This document shows, in pieces, positions 26,841 through 36,365 of a DNA stretch of 64,000 nt. The first letter of the stretch is position 1. Each line of letters starts with the position of its first letter. Both the position numbers and the translations under genes were made by a program. The stretch spans positions 2,356,001-2,420,000 of the forward strand of contig NZ_CP024634.1 of the NCBI RefSeq assembly GCF_003711265.1. Direction: 5' to 3'. This stretch comes from Bathymodiolus thermophilus thioautotrophic gill symbiont (GTDB lineage: Bacteria; Pseudomonadota; Gammaproteobacteria; PS1; Pseudothioglobaceae). The notes beneath the pieces are model-generated. The model was not told the origin of the DNA. It saw only the letters and a list, made by a program, of their open reading frames with translations, and did not search any database.

Positions 26841-28169
26841 TTAAATCAACAACGACTTAAATGTCTTGATACTACTCAGTACTTGATTAAGTAAGTCGTA
26901 ATATTGTGATTGACATTTAATAATAACTTGCCTGCCATGCAAAACAACTTTAGTAGCAATACTGTAGAGACGATGACGCACGTACTTTGCTCTTTTGTTG
27001 ACAAATTCAAGGGGAAGCAGTTGGCGCATTAAAGCAAACAAATTATAAGACAAACTACAAATATCAAAATACAAGGCATTGGCATTAAAATCCCCACAAG
27101 GCATTTGTTTTGCACCAAAGTCATTTTTTAATTCTTTGATACGGTTTTCACTACTTTCGCCCCGTTGATTGTAAAAATAGACAATTTCACTCTCACTCAA
27201 GCCATCAAGATTGGTAGCAATGGCTCGATAAGTGTATTGCCCATTGGTAATTTGATTCAGATCTTGGGCGGTATCAGTGTCTAACTCTAACTCCATCTGC
27301 CCTTTACACATTTTTCTTTGTACAATCAAGTTAAAAATCTCACCCTTCTTACCGATATAATGTTGCATTCTGAAGGTCTCTTGTCCTTGAATGACTTTGC
27401 CTTGTTTGTCAGACAAAGCCTGCCACTGGTTGTCTTTATCAATAATAATGTCTTTGAAGGATTGACACATCTTTGCACGAATGGCAAAGCCAATATTTTG
27501 ACCGACACAATAGTCAATAATTTTGGCTTGATAACCTGCAGCATCTATTCTAAGTTTGTTAACTTTAACACTGCTAGGCAAGGAGGATTGACAATGTTTG
27601 ATAAAACCAAGGTTGTCCGTATTTGGGGAAACATTGCCTGCCCTGAAGTCCGTGGCAACAATTTGCCCTGTTTGTGCAATGTGTCCTACCATTGGCACAT
27701 ATCCTTTGTTTTTGTTATAAGTCCACTGGGCATCCGCTTTATTGGCAATTACCTCAGAGGCATCAATATCAAGGGTAATATTTTTACAATGGCACAAGGC
27801 TGACTTAAGTACAGTTTTGTTGACTTCAGACAAGGCTTTAATACCTCGATTGTCTTTACCCAAACGCTTAAGCCAAATACCGATACTTTGTGGTGTTGGC
27901 ATTTGTTGATTAATGACAAGACGCAATGGTTTATCTTTAGCAATATGGGCAACATCATCTAAACACTGTCCACCTTCATGTTGGCTTAATATTAGGGTGT
28001 TAATAAAGACCGAGGCTTTGAATGCGTGATTACTGCCAAGGCCTGGAAAGTGTTAGTCGATAGTGTCGGACAAGTCCAGTGCATTGATTGTATGGGCAGT
28101 GGCAAGCAGTCCAATACGAGAAGTTAAAAGTTCATTGGTGGTATCAAGTTTGTCGTTTAAAATGTTCAT
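26841..28169 (-). pseudogene. IS1380-family transposase with one nonsense mutation
   Basis: The frame starts at 28167-28169 (MNILNDKLDTTNE). It hits TAA at about 28053-28055 in a TID-stop-HFPGLGSN context where the family should read through, then stays open to 26841. DDE residues are LDIDASEV, RIDAAGYQ and the GESSENRIKELKNDFG block. The full product would be about 442 residues. A single base change killed it, so loss is recent. The 300 bases at its right (26541-26840) are A- and C-rich and hold no gene. I could not find matching terminal inverted repeats by eye. Confidence 0.85.
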
Positions 28170-28340
28170 AAATGCAATAAGGTTTGGTTGTATAAAAAGG
28201 ATATGGTTATCTTTGTATTCACCCGTTGGGTGAAGTGGTTTTTTGGTTGAAACTATTATACCAACTGGGCTTTCTGTATTTTTTTAATTTCTATATTTAG
28301 ATTGGGGCTTATTAACCCTAATTATTTTGCACATAATTTG

Positions 28341-29579
28341 TTAAATATCAGATAACGGATATTTTGCACATAATTGCAACACTTTATTTTTAACTTCAAG
28401 TGTATCATATTTTTTTTCTAATGTATCTGCAATTATATTTGCAATCTCCATAAAATCAGCTTCTTTTAACCCTCTTGTAGTCATGGCAGGGCTGCCAATT
28501 CTTAGCCCGCTTGTTACAAAAGGACTTTCTTTATCATTTGGTACAGAATTTTTATTTGTTGTAATATTGACTTTAGATAACAACAGTTCTGCCTTCTTGC
28601 CACTGATTTTTTTATTTGATAAATTTATTAAAATTAAATGATTTTTACTATCTTTGCTTACTATGTCATAACCTCTATCAACTAATACACCAGCCATTGC
28701 TTTTGTGTTTTTTAACACTTGCTCTTGATACACTCTAAAACCTGGTTCCATTGCCTCTTTAAAAGCAATTGCTTTTGCTGCAATAACATGCATCAATGGA
28801 CCTCCTTGTAAACCAGGAAAAGTCAAAGAATTTATTTTCTTTTCAATTTCAATATTAGATTTTGCCAATATCAAACCGCCCCTTGGACCTCTTAAGGTTT
28901 TGTGTGTTGTCGTTGTTGTTACATCCGCAATATTAACAGGAGATGGATATAGTTCAGTTGCTACCAAACCTGCAATATGGGACATATCTACCAATAAATA
29001 TGCGCCTACTTTATCCGCTATATCTCTGAAAATACTCCAATCAATAATTTGCGAATATGCAGAAAACCCTGCAATAATAAGCTTAGGCTTATGTTTAATT
29101 GCCAATTCTTCAACTTCATTGTAATCAATAAAACCTTGAGAATCCACACCATATTGAACAGCATTATAAAACTTTCCACTAAAATTAACACTTGCCCCAT
29201 GGGTTAAATGACCTCCCTCATTAAGACTCATTCCTAATATGGTATCACCTATATTTAGTAACGCTGCAAATGCTATAAGATTCGCAGAAGATCCACTATG
29301 TGGCTGTACATTAACATAATCCGCATTAAAAAGTTCTTTTGCCCTGTTGATGGCTAAATTTTCAGCAATATCTACGTATTCACAGCCACCATAATACCTT
29401 TTGCCAGGATAGCCCTCTGCATATTTATTTGTTAAAACTGAGCCTTGTGCTTCTAATATATTTTTTGATACAAAATTTTCCGATGCAATCAGTTCTAAAT
29501 GCTCTTCTTGTCGCCTCTCTTCTGACTGAATGCATTTGTATATTTCTTGGTCATATTTTCTAAGACTTTTTTCATTCAT
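28341..29579 (-). CDS. glyA: Serine hydroxymethyltransferase
   Basis: About 412 residues, full family length. It has [12 protein letters not shown] near residue 29-40, [15 protein letters not shown] near 51-65, [10 protein letters not shown] near 90, the PLP lysine in [14 protein letters not shown] near 222-235, and TFPGLQGGP. It interconverts serine and glycine with tetrahydrofolate and can also cleave beta-hydroxy amino acids. Start at 29577-29579 follows AAGGATGG and overlaps the dioxygenase stop by 8 bases. Being third in an operon with an amino-acid dioxygenase and an exporter, it may be a second, pathway-specific GlyA. I cannot tell whether another glyA exists elsewhere. Confidence 0.93.
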   Translation of the reverse strand: MNEKSLRKYDQEIYKCIQSEERRQEEHLELIASENFVSKNILEAQGSVLTNKYAEGYPGKRYYGGCEYVDIAENLAINRAKELFNADYVNVQPHSGSSANLIAFAALLNIGDTILGMSLNEGGHLTHGASVNFSGKFYNAVQYGVDSQGFIDYNEVEELAIKHKPKLIIAGFSAYSQIIDWSIFRDIADKVGAYLLVDMSHIAGLVATELYPSPVNIADVTTTTTHKTLRGPRGGLILAKSNIEIEKKINSLTFPGLQGGPLMHVIAAKAIAFKEAMEPGFRVYQEQVLKNTKAMAGVLVDRGYDIVSKDSKNHLILINLSNKKISGKKAELLLSKVNITTNKNSVPNDKESPFVTSGLRIGSPAMTTRGLKEADFMEIANIIADTLEKKYDTLEVKNKVLQLCAKYPLSDI

Positions 29580-30517
29580 AATTACCATCCTTGTTTTTAT
29601 TATTTCCATATATTCTTATAAGCCATCTTTCGTTCCCATTAAAACATGTTTTAAAAGAATCTCTAGAATGTATTGTAAGCTGATTGTTAAATAACAACAT
29701 ATCTCCTTCTGTCAACACTATTCTAGACTTTGGAAATTCATCAATTGTTTTTTTTAAGTAAGAAAAAGCATCTTTTGCCAAAGTTGTCATGGGTTTAACG
29801 TTATGCATATCAAATCTTGAAATATAGGTGTTTTTATACTTTACAAGTAAAGGGACAATTCTATTTGATTGATTTGAAAATGACTCTGGTGAATTGACTA
29901 AAAAATTGTTTTTTAGTAGTTCTGTTGTCACTTCTTTGGGCAAAATATTAACAATATCTTTTAACATAATTATGTTTGTAGAGACATCATATTGTGCTCT
30001 TTGTGACAAAAGTCCTAATATTTCTGGCGCTCTTTCAATTTTACTATTTTCATCACAATTTTCACTCATTAGAAGCAAATGAGGATTGTCCACATGCGTG
30101 CCAAATGCATATTTATAGCCTTGAGAGCCAATTTGACCCTTGATACTTTCAGATGGAACAACATGCCTAATAATTCTATCACCATTCTCTCCTTTGACAG
30201 AAAAAGGTTTTAAATTTAATAATTCATACAAACCAACAAAAAAGGATACACTTTCACTTATTTCACACTCATCAATATATCCACTAGTTGGTGTAGGTTT
30301 TTTAATATATGGTGTAGGGCATCCTCTTATCAGTACGATAGGGTTATCTGCATATAAGCCACGCTTTATTTTCTCCACCCCCCCCTAACTCTCTTTGAAC
30401 CAAAGAAGCACACTGTTTTATGATATTTGTGTTTTCCATGTCTTTTTCAGATTTAATTTTTGCCAATTTATTTATAAGTGTAGTGGTACTATTGTATGAC
30501 AATTCAAGTACTTCCAT
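29572..30517 (-). CDS. Clavaminate-synthase-like Fe(II)/2-oxoglutarate dioxygenase, frameshifted in a G8 tract
   Basis: The gene starts at an ATG (30515-30517) that shares bases with the EamA stop. After 44 codons it enters eight G residues (30378-30385, minus strand) and runs to a stop. With seven Gs the frame would join the downstream 268-codon frame to make about 314 residues, the usual length for the clavaminate synthase / asparagine and arginine hydroxylase group. Metal ligands are H-x-D in FGTHVDN and the distal histidine in TIHSRDSF, followed by the 2-oxoglutarate-binding arginine in RWLIRIY. These enzymes hydroxylate free amino acids. The tract may be a slippage switch, a real mutation, or a sequencing error. 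Confidence 0.75.
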
Positions 30518-31380
30518 TATTCACCCCTTTTTACCTTTTTAAACATAAATATAACCAACCCAAACATTACTACAAGAAAAGCAATAATTTTTTCTATATT
30601 TACAACTTCTTCAAATATTAAATATGATCCAAGTAAGCCAAATATTGGGACTAGCAATGATAATGGTGCAACTAAAGAAACAGGGTGTTTTACCAACAAT
30701 GAGTTCCATATGTAATATCCAAATAAAGTTGTTATATAAGATTGAAATAGAATGGAAAATACACCCACATAATTTGTATTAAGTGCAGTTACAAAAGGAT
30801 CGGCGCCTTTTAAAATAAAAGTCATTATAAATAATGGTATTGGAGAGAATAAACAAGCCCAAACAACAAAACTAAACATATTTGCTGGCTTGTATTTCTT
30901 AATTATCACATTGCTAAAAGCCCAAGCAAAGGCAGCACTAAAAATCAATACTATAGATAATAAGGGCGTGTTGCCGTCACTTGATGAAACTATGTAAAGT
31001 AAGCCTAAAATTGACACCAACATACCTAAATATTGATTTTTAGATAAAGATTCTTTGAAATAAATGCGTCCAAATACAACCGTAATAAATGCTGTGAATT
31101 GAAGTAATAATGATGCTAAACCCGCAGACATTCCAACATAAATTGATAAATTAACCACCCCCCAAAGACCGAAACCAAACAATAATCCGTATATTGCTAA
31201 CACATACAATGGTATGTTCGGTCTTTTTATAAAAAAAACTAATGGTATCGCCACTAAAGAAAATCTTAATCCTGCCAGTATAAAAGGATCAATTGTTAAT
31301 AATCCTAATTTAATAATGGAAAAATTAACACCCCAAATGGCCGCAACCAAAACCCCAAGCGATAAATCTCTAAATGGCAT
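30517..31380 (-). CDS. EamA family exporter (amino-acid metabolite type)
   Basis: A 287-residue protein with ten membrane segments in two EamA halves: AAIWGVNFSIIKLGL near residue 12, LLLQFTAFITVVFGRIYFKE near 92, AFAWAFSNVIIKKY near 150, and the closing PLSLLVPIFGLLGSYLIFEE. Close relatives (YdeD/EamA) export cysteine and O-acetylserine. It is the first gene of an operon with a 2-oxoglutarate amino-acid hydroxylase and GlyA, so a modified amino acid is a reasonable cargo. The promoter upstream duplicates the one in front of the GcvA-like regulator. Confidence 0.88.
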   Translation of the reverse strand: MPFRDLSLGVLVAAIWGVNFSIIKLGLLTIDPFILAGLRFSLVAIPLVFFIKRPNIPLYVLAIYGLLFGFGLWGVVNLSIYVGMSAGLASLLLQFTAFITVVFGRIYFKESLSKNQYLGMLVSILGLLYIVSSSDGNTPLLSIVLIFSAAFAWAFSNVIIKKYKPANMFSFVVWACLFSPIPLFIMTFILKGADPFVTALNTNYVGVFSILFQSYITTLFGYYIWNSLLVKHPVSLVAPLSLLVPIFGLLGSYLIFEEVVNIEKIIAFLVVMFGLVIFMFKKVKRGE

Positions 31381-31384
31381 ATCT

Positions 31385-31482
31385 TTACCTTTTATTCTAT
31401 TAAAAACAGCATTATAAAATCGAAATTTATTTTTACAAACGATAAAATCTTATGCTTATCATAAGATATACTTATGTGAATG
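31385..31482 (-). promoter_or_regulatory. LysR-type divergent operator/promoter, copy 2 (eamA promoter)
   Basis: On the minus strand it has ATAAG-TATAT-CTTAT, a CATAAG half-site, TTTGT-AAAA and TATAAT, then AAAGG before the eamA ATG. About 85 bases align with 24714-24799 with few differences. The palindrome fits a LysR T-N11-A box. Confidence 0.75.
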
Positions 31483-31554
31483 AAAAATAAGTCGCTACCA
31501 CTCCCGACTTCCGCACTTTTTTTTCAAAAACCCCACCACAAAGCCATTCCTTAA
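31480..31554 (+). pseudogene. LysR gene 5' remnant
   Basis: Directly divergent from eamA, an ATG opens MKNKSLPLPTSALFFQK and stops after 24 codons. The opening echoes the GcvA-like start (MNKKLPPLNNLNTF), and the DNA before it is homologous to that gene's promoter. It is probably the stump of a former divergent regulator. Downstream, 31555-31771 contains no gene that I can see. Confidence 0.5.
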
Positions 31555-31771
31555 AAAAATAGGGCACTACATCAATACTTCTCCAAAATATAAGGTGTTG
31601 TCTTAATCTTAACCCCCATTAGTTGATATATCTTTCTAGTATCTTTTTTAATTGCTGATGGCATTGCACATTTAATTCTTTTTTCTTCTGAGTTTAAAAT
31701 ACTGGTTTGTACAGATATCTGTAATGGTATTATTAAAACCTTTGGTAAATATAAATTTTCTAATCAAATCT

Positions 31772-31870
31772 TTTGTGTTTTTAACACAGTGATTTCATCC
31801 TTATATTCTTTAGTAGCCTTTGCAGGCTCCATGGTAAGTCTGCGTTTGATAAAAATGTCTTCCAATTTTG
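31772..31870 (-). pseudogene. IS3-family orfA remnant
   Basis: The minus strand reads LTMEPAKATKEYKDE, which matches the orfA segment IAMEPSKAVKEYKEE of the element at 24879, with decayed sequence on both sides. No catalytic domain remains. It shows a second old IS3-type copy on the far side of the eamA module. Confidence 0.6.
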
Positions 31871-31910
31871 GATGTTTTTAGGGGTGATATTGTGATAACT
31901 CTTGCTATTT

Positions 31911-32001
31911 GAGGCCTTTGTATATAAACTATGAATAATCATCAAGAATCCACTTTTTACCCACTTGGTAATTTTTTAAATCCAGCCTTAGCCCCTGCTA
32001 T
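31911..32001. repeat. Palindromic repeat, left half only
   Basis: It starts GAGGCCTTTGTATATAAAC and keeps the left arm to the CCTTAGCCCCTGCTA centre, then ends abruptly. The right half is gone. It lies upstream of the LysE-type gene. Confidence 0.8.
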
Positions 32002-32078
32002 TTAATGAGTTTTTGGATGAAAAAGGTGCTGTTTTATACTTTTCATAAATTGTATTGGGGTTTTTGGAGGTGCCCTAA

Positions 32079-32687
32079 ATGCAATCAATGAATTTTCAAT
32101 ACTTTTTATTATTTTTTGGCTTAATGTTCCCCTTGGTTTTTAGCCCCGGTCCTGCCAATATAGTTTTTACCATGGCAGGCATTAAACAAGGCGTTAAAAA
32201 ATCTATCCCGCTCATAATAGGGGTTAATCTGGTCTCTATCCTGTATTCGCTACTCATTGGCTTTGGCTTAGGTGAGGTTTTAAAACATTATCCTGAATTA
32301 ATGACTATTTTGAAAATAGTGGGTGCCCTATATTTGGTTTATTTGGCTTATAAATTTATTAAACCACGCCAACGACAAACAAGCGTTAAAAACACCTATA
32401 CTTTTTGGAATGGGGTTATTCTGCAAGCGCTTAATCCCAAAGGATTTTCAATGCAACTGCTAATGTTTTCAGTGTTACTTGATGGCAGTTTCAAGCAAAT
32501 AGAACAAATATTTTATTTGATATTTATGCTGGCTATTTTAAATATTTCCACCCATTTTACTTGGATACTCATAGGCAACAGTCTTTCTCAATGGATGAGC
32601 AATCCAGTGACAGAAAAAATCCTGAATTATCTATTTTCCAGTACATTACTACTCATCGCCATTTGGATTGTCTTGTATGTTCATTGA
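32079..32687 (+). CDS. LysE/RhtB family translocator
   Basis: A 202-residue membrane protein with the family pattern: PLVFSPGPANIVFTMAGIKQG near residues 19-40, IGVNLVSILYSLLIGFGLG near 47, VGALYLVYLAYKFIKP near 80, and GVILQALNPKGF near 112. RhtB/LysE proteins export amino acids or their derivatives with the proton gradient. A GGAGGT site stands 9 bases before the ATG. It overlaps the TSUP gene, so the two are co-expressed. Confidence 0.88.
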   Translation: MQSMNFQYFLLFFGLMFPLVFSPGPANIVFTMAGIKQGVKKSIPLIIGVNLVSILYSLLIGFGLGEVLKHYPELMTILKIVGALYLVYLAYKFIKPRQRQTSVKNTYTFWNGVILQALNPKGFSMQLLMFSVLLDGSFKQIEQIFYLIFMLAILNISTHFTWILIGNSLSQWMSNPVTEKILNYLFSSTLLLIAIWIVLYVH

Positions 32688-33465
32688 GGGCTCATTGTTA
32701 GCAGATTATTTGCTCATAGGCATATTAGTCTTGGTGCTTGCCTCTTTTATTGCTGGATTTTTAGATGCAGTGGCTGGTGGTGCAGGATTAATTTTAGTAC
32801 CAGCATTTATTTTAACTGGCATGCCGCCACAATTAGCATTGGGGCAAGAAAAACTTGTTAGCACACTAGGCACATTTTCAGCCATTTATAACTATTTTAA
32901 AGGTGCTAAAATTATTTGGAAAGTCGTGATATATGGCATACCAACAGCACTAATAGGCGCTTATATTGGTGGCCAAGTTATTTTGTCTATTGACGAGTCC
33001 ATCGTTGGAAAAATCATCTTTTTCTTAATCCCCATTGGCTTGCTTTTTTCTTTTATACCAAAGCACAGTAAAAACGATGGCGTTTATCAACCCAGTCAAA
33101 CAGACATTTTCATAATTCTGCCATTGGTATGCCTTGTAGTCGGTTTTTACGATGGATTTTTTGGCCCCGGTACAGGCAGCATTTTAATCCTAGCACTACA
33201 TTTTTTGATTCGTATGCCTTTACTTGAATCCTCAGCAACCTCTAAAATTTTTAATTTAGCCTCAAATATAGGCGCCTTTACCGCCTTTTTTATTGCCGGA
33301 AAAATGGCGTTCATTATCGGCATACCCATGGTTTTAGCAAGTATTGGCGGTAATTATGTCGGCAGTCACCTCACTCTAAAAAGTGGCGATAAAATAATTA
33401 AGCCGTTAATATTTACCACAATTGCTATTTTATTTATCTCACTTGGTCTTAGATATATTTGGTAA
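32677..33465 (+). CDS. TauE/SafE (TSUP) family permease
   Basis: About 262 residues with eight or so membrane segments. Family marks are SFIAGFLDAVAGGAGLILVPAFILTG near the start and the repeat-mate VGFYDGFFGPGTGSILILAL in the middle. TSUP proteins move sulfite, sulfoacetate, sulfonates or other organic anions. In a sulfur oxidiser, sulfite export is conceivable. I chose the ATG at 32677, which overlaps the LysE stop by 11 bases; 32668 is possible. The stop lies within the edge of a truncated palindromic repeat. Confidence 0.85.
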   Translation: MFIEGSLLADYLLIGILVLVLASFIAGFLDAVAGGAGLILVPAFILTGMPPQLALGQEKLVSTLGTFSAIYNYFKGAKIIWKVVIYGIPTALIGAYIGGQVILSIDESIVGKIIFFLIPIGLLFSFIPKHSKNDGVYQPSQTDIFIILPLVCLVVGFYDGFFGPGTGSILILALHFLIRMPLLESSATSKIFNLASNIGAFTAFFIAGKMAFIIGIPMVLASIGGNYVGSHLTLKSGDKIIKPLIFTTIAILFISLGLRYIW

Positions 33466-33570
33466 TTTTATTAAACCTTGTCCTAGCAGGGCTAAGGCTG
33501 GGTTTAAAAAATTACCAAGTGGGTGAAAAGTGGATTCTTGATGATTATTTATATTTATGCAAAGGTTTCT
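33460..33570. repeat. Palindromic repeat, left end missing
   Basis: It begins at the TSUP stop codon and keeps the centre and right arm to ATATTTATGCAAAGGTTTC. Orientation matches the copy at 17283. Confidence 0.8.
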
Positions 33571-33582
33571 ATGCATAAAAAT

Positions 33583-33900
33583 TTACTCTAAAAAATCTTC
33601 AACCACTTCTTCTTTAGCCTGCATAACTCTCACACCCGGCTTGGCTAGCACTTCTAAAAAGAAGGTGTCTAAGCCTTCTACATCGGCCTCTGAAATAACT
33701 TTGTTGATTTCGGAAATATGAATGGTGTCAGAGGAGGCTTCATTGGCACCGTAGCGGCAATCAAAATCCCAAAAATCTACCTTTTCAGGTAACTTTTTAT
33801 TGCGCTCGCGTTTGATGTATTTTTTAAGTTCGTATTTAATTGCTTCGACCACTCGGGGTCTTTTCTTTTTAGGGTGTACGAAACTAAATGTCTTTTTCAT
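33583..33900 (-). CDS. Conserved hypothetical protein (DUF6172-like)
   Basis: A 105-residue, highly charged soluble protein. The motif VVEAIKYELKKYIKRERNKKLPEKVDFWDFDCRYG (given here only as position 18-52, key residues KRER and WDFDCR) is typical of the small DUF6172 family. No function is known. It stands alone, with its start 55 bases before a degenerate repeat and its stop 12 bases from another. Confidence 0.65.
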   Translation of the reverse strand: MKKTFSFVHPKKKRPRVVEAIKYELKKYIKRERNKKLPEKVDFWDFDCRYGANEASSDTIHISEINKVISEADVEGLDTFFLEVLAKPGVRVMQAKEEVVEDFLE

Positions 33901-33954
33901 AATAACTGGATAATAAATTAATGAGGAAATAGATTATACGCACTTAACAACCTT

Positions 33955-33990
33955 TGAGACCCCTGCATTAAACATAGATGCTGAATGTAG
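33955..33990. repeat. Second short repeat family, copy 1
   Basis: GAGACCCCTGCATTAAACAT followed by AGATGCTGAATG. A close copy is at 48137-48170 (AGACCCTTGTATTAGACATG then GATGTTGAAT). The outer GAGACC resembles the main family, the rest does not. Confidence 0.5.
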
Positions 33991-34054
33991 GAATCTCATA
34001 TTAGCAAGAAACAAATTGAGACAAATATGGGATTGAGGGGTTAAAATACCTTGC

Positions 34055-35128
34055 ATGAAATTTACCAACACCCTGACAGAACTCAAAAATCAACATCTTT
34101 ATCGGCAGGCTAAAGTCGTTGATAACACTTGCGTGGATTTTTGTTCAAATGATTATTTGGGATTGAAAAATCATCCTCAGGTGATTGAGGCATTTAAACA
34201 AGGGGCGGATGAATATGGGGTGGGGTCTGGTGCGGCGCATTTAATTAGTGGACATACTCAGGCACATCAAAAATTGGAAGAAGCATTGGCTGATTATTTG
34301 GGTCAACAAAAGGTGTTGTTATTTTCAACGGGGTATATGGCGAATATTGGGGTGTTTTCTGCGCTTAAAGATGAACTTGATTGGGTGCTGCAAGACAAAC
34401 TTAATCATGCGTCACTGATTGATGCGAATCATTTAATTGGTTTGCCTCTTCAGCGTTATTTGCATAATAATGTTGAATCACTAAGGAAAAAAACAGACAA
34501 ACAAACTGGGCAGGGGTTGATTGTTACGGATGCTGTCTTTAGTATGGATGGCGATCAGGCGGATATGGGTGCATTGGATAAAATCGCACAACAATCAAAG
34601 GCACTGTTAATGCAGGATGATGCGCATGGATTTGGCGTGTTTCAGGCGCATATTCCGCAAAATTCGATTTATATGGCAACATTGGGAAAGGCGGCAGGCA
34701 CAATGGGGGCATTTGTGGCAGGGGATGAAGATTTGATTAATTTTTTAGTGCAAAAATCACGCCCTTATATTTATACCACGGCAATTGCGCCGGCTTTGTG
34801 CATTGCCACCTTGAAAAGTTTGGCGTTGATTAAACAAGGTGATCAGAATGCTAAATTATTAAATAATATTCAGTATTTTCAGCGTCTTGCTGGCACGCTA
34901 GATTTACCCATTAAAGCCTCCAATAGCGCCATTCAACCCCTTGTTGTAGGGAGTAGTGAAAAGGCAATTTACCTTGCAGAAAAGTTATTAAGTGCAGGCT
35001 TTCATGTTGGCGCTATTCGTCCGCCGACTGTGGCAAAAGGCACAGCGCGTTTAAGAATAACACTCAATGCCAACCACACGCAACAGCAAATTAATCAATT
35101 GCTCACTCGGCTTAAAGATGCTTTATAG
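34055..35128 (+). CDS. bioF: 8-amino-7-oxononanoate synthase
   Basis: A 357-residue PLP enzyme that joins pimeloyl-ACP and alanine in biotin synthesis. It has FCSNDYLGL near residues 29-37, GSGAAHLISGHTQ near 57-69, the FSTGYMAN segment, DDAHGFGV near 188, and the PLP lysine K212 in ATLGKAAGTMG. It is slightly shorter than E. coli BioF (384). It overlaps bioH by 11 bases. Biotin is needed by the OadA subunit encoded at 45630. Confidence 0.94.
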   Translation: MKFTNTLTELKNQHLYRQAKVVDNTCVDFCSNDYLGLKNHPQVIEAFKQGADEYGVGSGAAHLISGHTQAHQKLEEALADYLGQQKVLLFSTGYMANIGVFSALKDELDWVLQDKLNHASLIDANHLIGLPLQRYLHNNVESLRKKTDKQTGQGLIVTDAVFSMDGDQADMGALDKIAQQSKALLMQDDAHGFGVFQAHIPQNSIYMATLGKAAGTMGAFVAGDEDLINFLVQKSRPYIYTTAIAPALCIATLKSLALIKQGDQNAKLLNNIQYFQRLAGTLDLPIKASNSAIQPLVVGSSEKAIYLAEKLLSAGFHVGAIRPPTVAKGTARLRITLNANHTQQQINQLLTRLKDAL

Positions 35129-35846
35129 TCATACGGTTGGACAAGGGCAAGCGTTGGTTTTGTTGCATGGCTGGGGATTTAATGCCGAATTATTCAATGC
35201 ATTAATTGCGCAATATAAAAACCAATATTGTATAACTGTGATTGACTTGCCGGGTCATGGAAGGAGTGACGAAGTTAAGGGAGGAATAAAGGAATGGTGT
35301 ACTGAAATTATTAAAATTTTGCCCAATAATCCAATATTACTCGGCTGGTCGCTAGGGGGATTATTGGCAATACATATCGCCAATAAAATCAAAATATCGG
35401 CACTTATATTGGTCGCTGCTACCCCTAAATTTGTGCAAACCGATGACTGGGTTTATGGCATTGATGCGAATAATTTTCATCAATTTTCTGATGCGTTAGC
35501 ACTCAACCTGTCCAAAGGCTTAAAGCGTTTTGTTAGTTTGCAAACCAACGATAAAGCGCAACTTAAAATACTCAATCAATCTATTGATGCACTACCTGCA
35601 AGCGCCAAGGCGCTCAACCAAGGCTTAGAAATTTTATTAAACAGTGATTTTCGCCCTCAATTCAAGCAACTCAAAATACCCGTGCAAATCATTCTAGGCC
35701 ATCGCGACACGCTGGTGCCTGCTAATATTGCACATTGGTACGAACGCCTTACAACTTCAAACCCTAGCGTCAAAGTGTTGGTGACCATACTTGATGCAGG
35801 ACATTTGCCTTTTTTACATCCAGATTTTAAGTTGCGTATAATTTAG
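35118..35846 (+). CDS. bioH: Pimeloyl-ACP methyl ester carboxylesterase
   Basis: A 242-residue alpha/beta hydrolase. It has the oxyanion [12 protein letters not shown] near residue 15, the nucleophile GWSLGG near 79-84, an acidic [10 protein letters not shown] near 192, and the catalytic histidine in [10 protein letters not shown] near 222. BioH frees pimeloyl-ACP from its methyl ester. I chose the ATG at 35118 ([10 protein letters not shown]), which overlaps the bioF stop; the longer frame is inside bioF. Confidence 0.88.
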   Translation: MLYSHTVGQGQALVLLHGWGFNAELFNALIAQYKNQYCITVIDLPGHGRSDEVKGGIKEWCTEIIKILPNNPILLGWSLGGLLAIHIANKIKISALILVAATPKFVQTDDWVYGIDANNFHQFSDALALNLSKGLKRFVSLQTNDKAQLKILNQSIDALPASAKALNQGLEILLNSDFRPQFKQLKIPVQIILGHRDTLVPANIAHWYERLTTSNPSVKVLVTILDAGHLPFLHPDFKLRII

Positions 35847-35865
35847 GGAAATTTTGGAGGAAAAA

Positions 35866-36354
35866 ATGAAGGCACTTGTTGGAGTTATTATGGGGTCAAA
35901 ATCTGATTGGCCAACGATGAAAAACGCAGTAGAAATGCTGGAGCAATTTGGCATTCCGCATGAAGTCCAGGTGGTGTCCGCACATCGAACCCCTGATTTG
36001 ATGTTTGAATACGCCAATACTGCCAGTGAACGAGGACTTAAAGTCATTATTGCAGGAGCAGGTGGGGCAGCACACTTGCCTGGTATGGTGGCAAGTAAAA
36101 CCATTGTGCCTGTGTTGGGCGTACCTGTGCAATCACGCGCACTTAGTGGGCACGATTCTTTGTTGTCTATTGCACAAATGCCGGGGGGTATTCCTGTTGG
36201 CACATTGGCAATTGGTGAGGCGGGTGCAAAAAATGCAGGCATTCTTGCTGCGCAAATTATTGCCAATGAGAATGAGGGGGTAAAAGAAAAGGTTTCTGCT
36301 TTTAGAGCCAAACAAACGCAGGATGTTTTAGACAATCCCAATCCTAAAAATTAA
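35866..36354 (+). CDS. purE: N5-carboxyaminoimidazole ribonucleotide mutase
   Basis: A 162-residue class I PurE. It has [12 protein letters not shown] near residue 7-18, [11 protein letters not shown] near 37-47, [16 protein letters not shown] near 62, [16 protein letters not shown] near 90 and [14 protein letters not shown] near 118. It moves the carboxylate on the purine intermediate. The ATG at 35866 has GGAGG 8 bases upstream. It is followed after 11 bases by purK. Confidence 0.95.
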   Translation: MKALVGVIMGSKSDWPTMKNAVEMLEQFGIPHEVQVVSAHRTPDLMFEYANTASERGLKVIIAGAGGAAHLPGMVASKTIVPVLGVPVQSRALSGHDSLLSIAQMPGGIPVGTLAIGEAGAKNAGILAAQIIANENEGVKEKVSAFRAKQTQDVLDNPNPKN

Positions 36355-36365
36355 GGGTATTTAAA

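Noticed and set aside
27318-27803. A 161-codon plus-strand frame inside the IS1380 transposase
   Set aside because: Antisense shadow of the transposase, with no start signal or recognisable motif.
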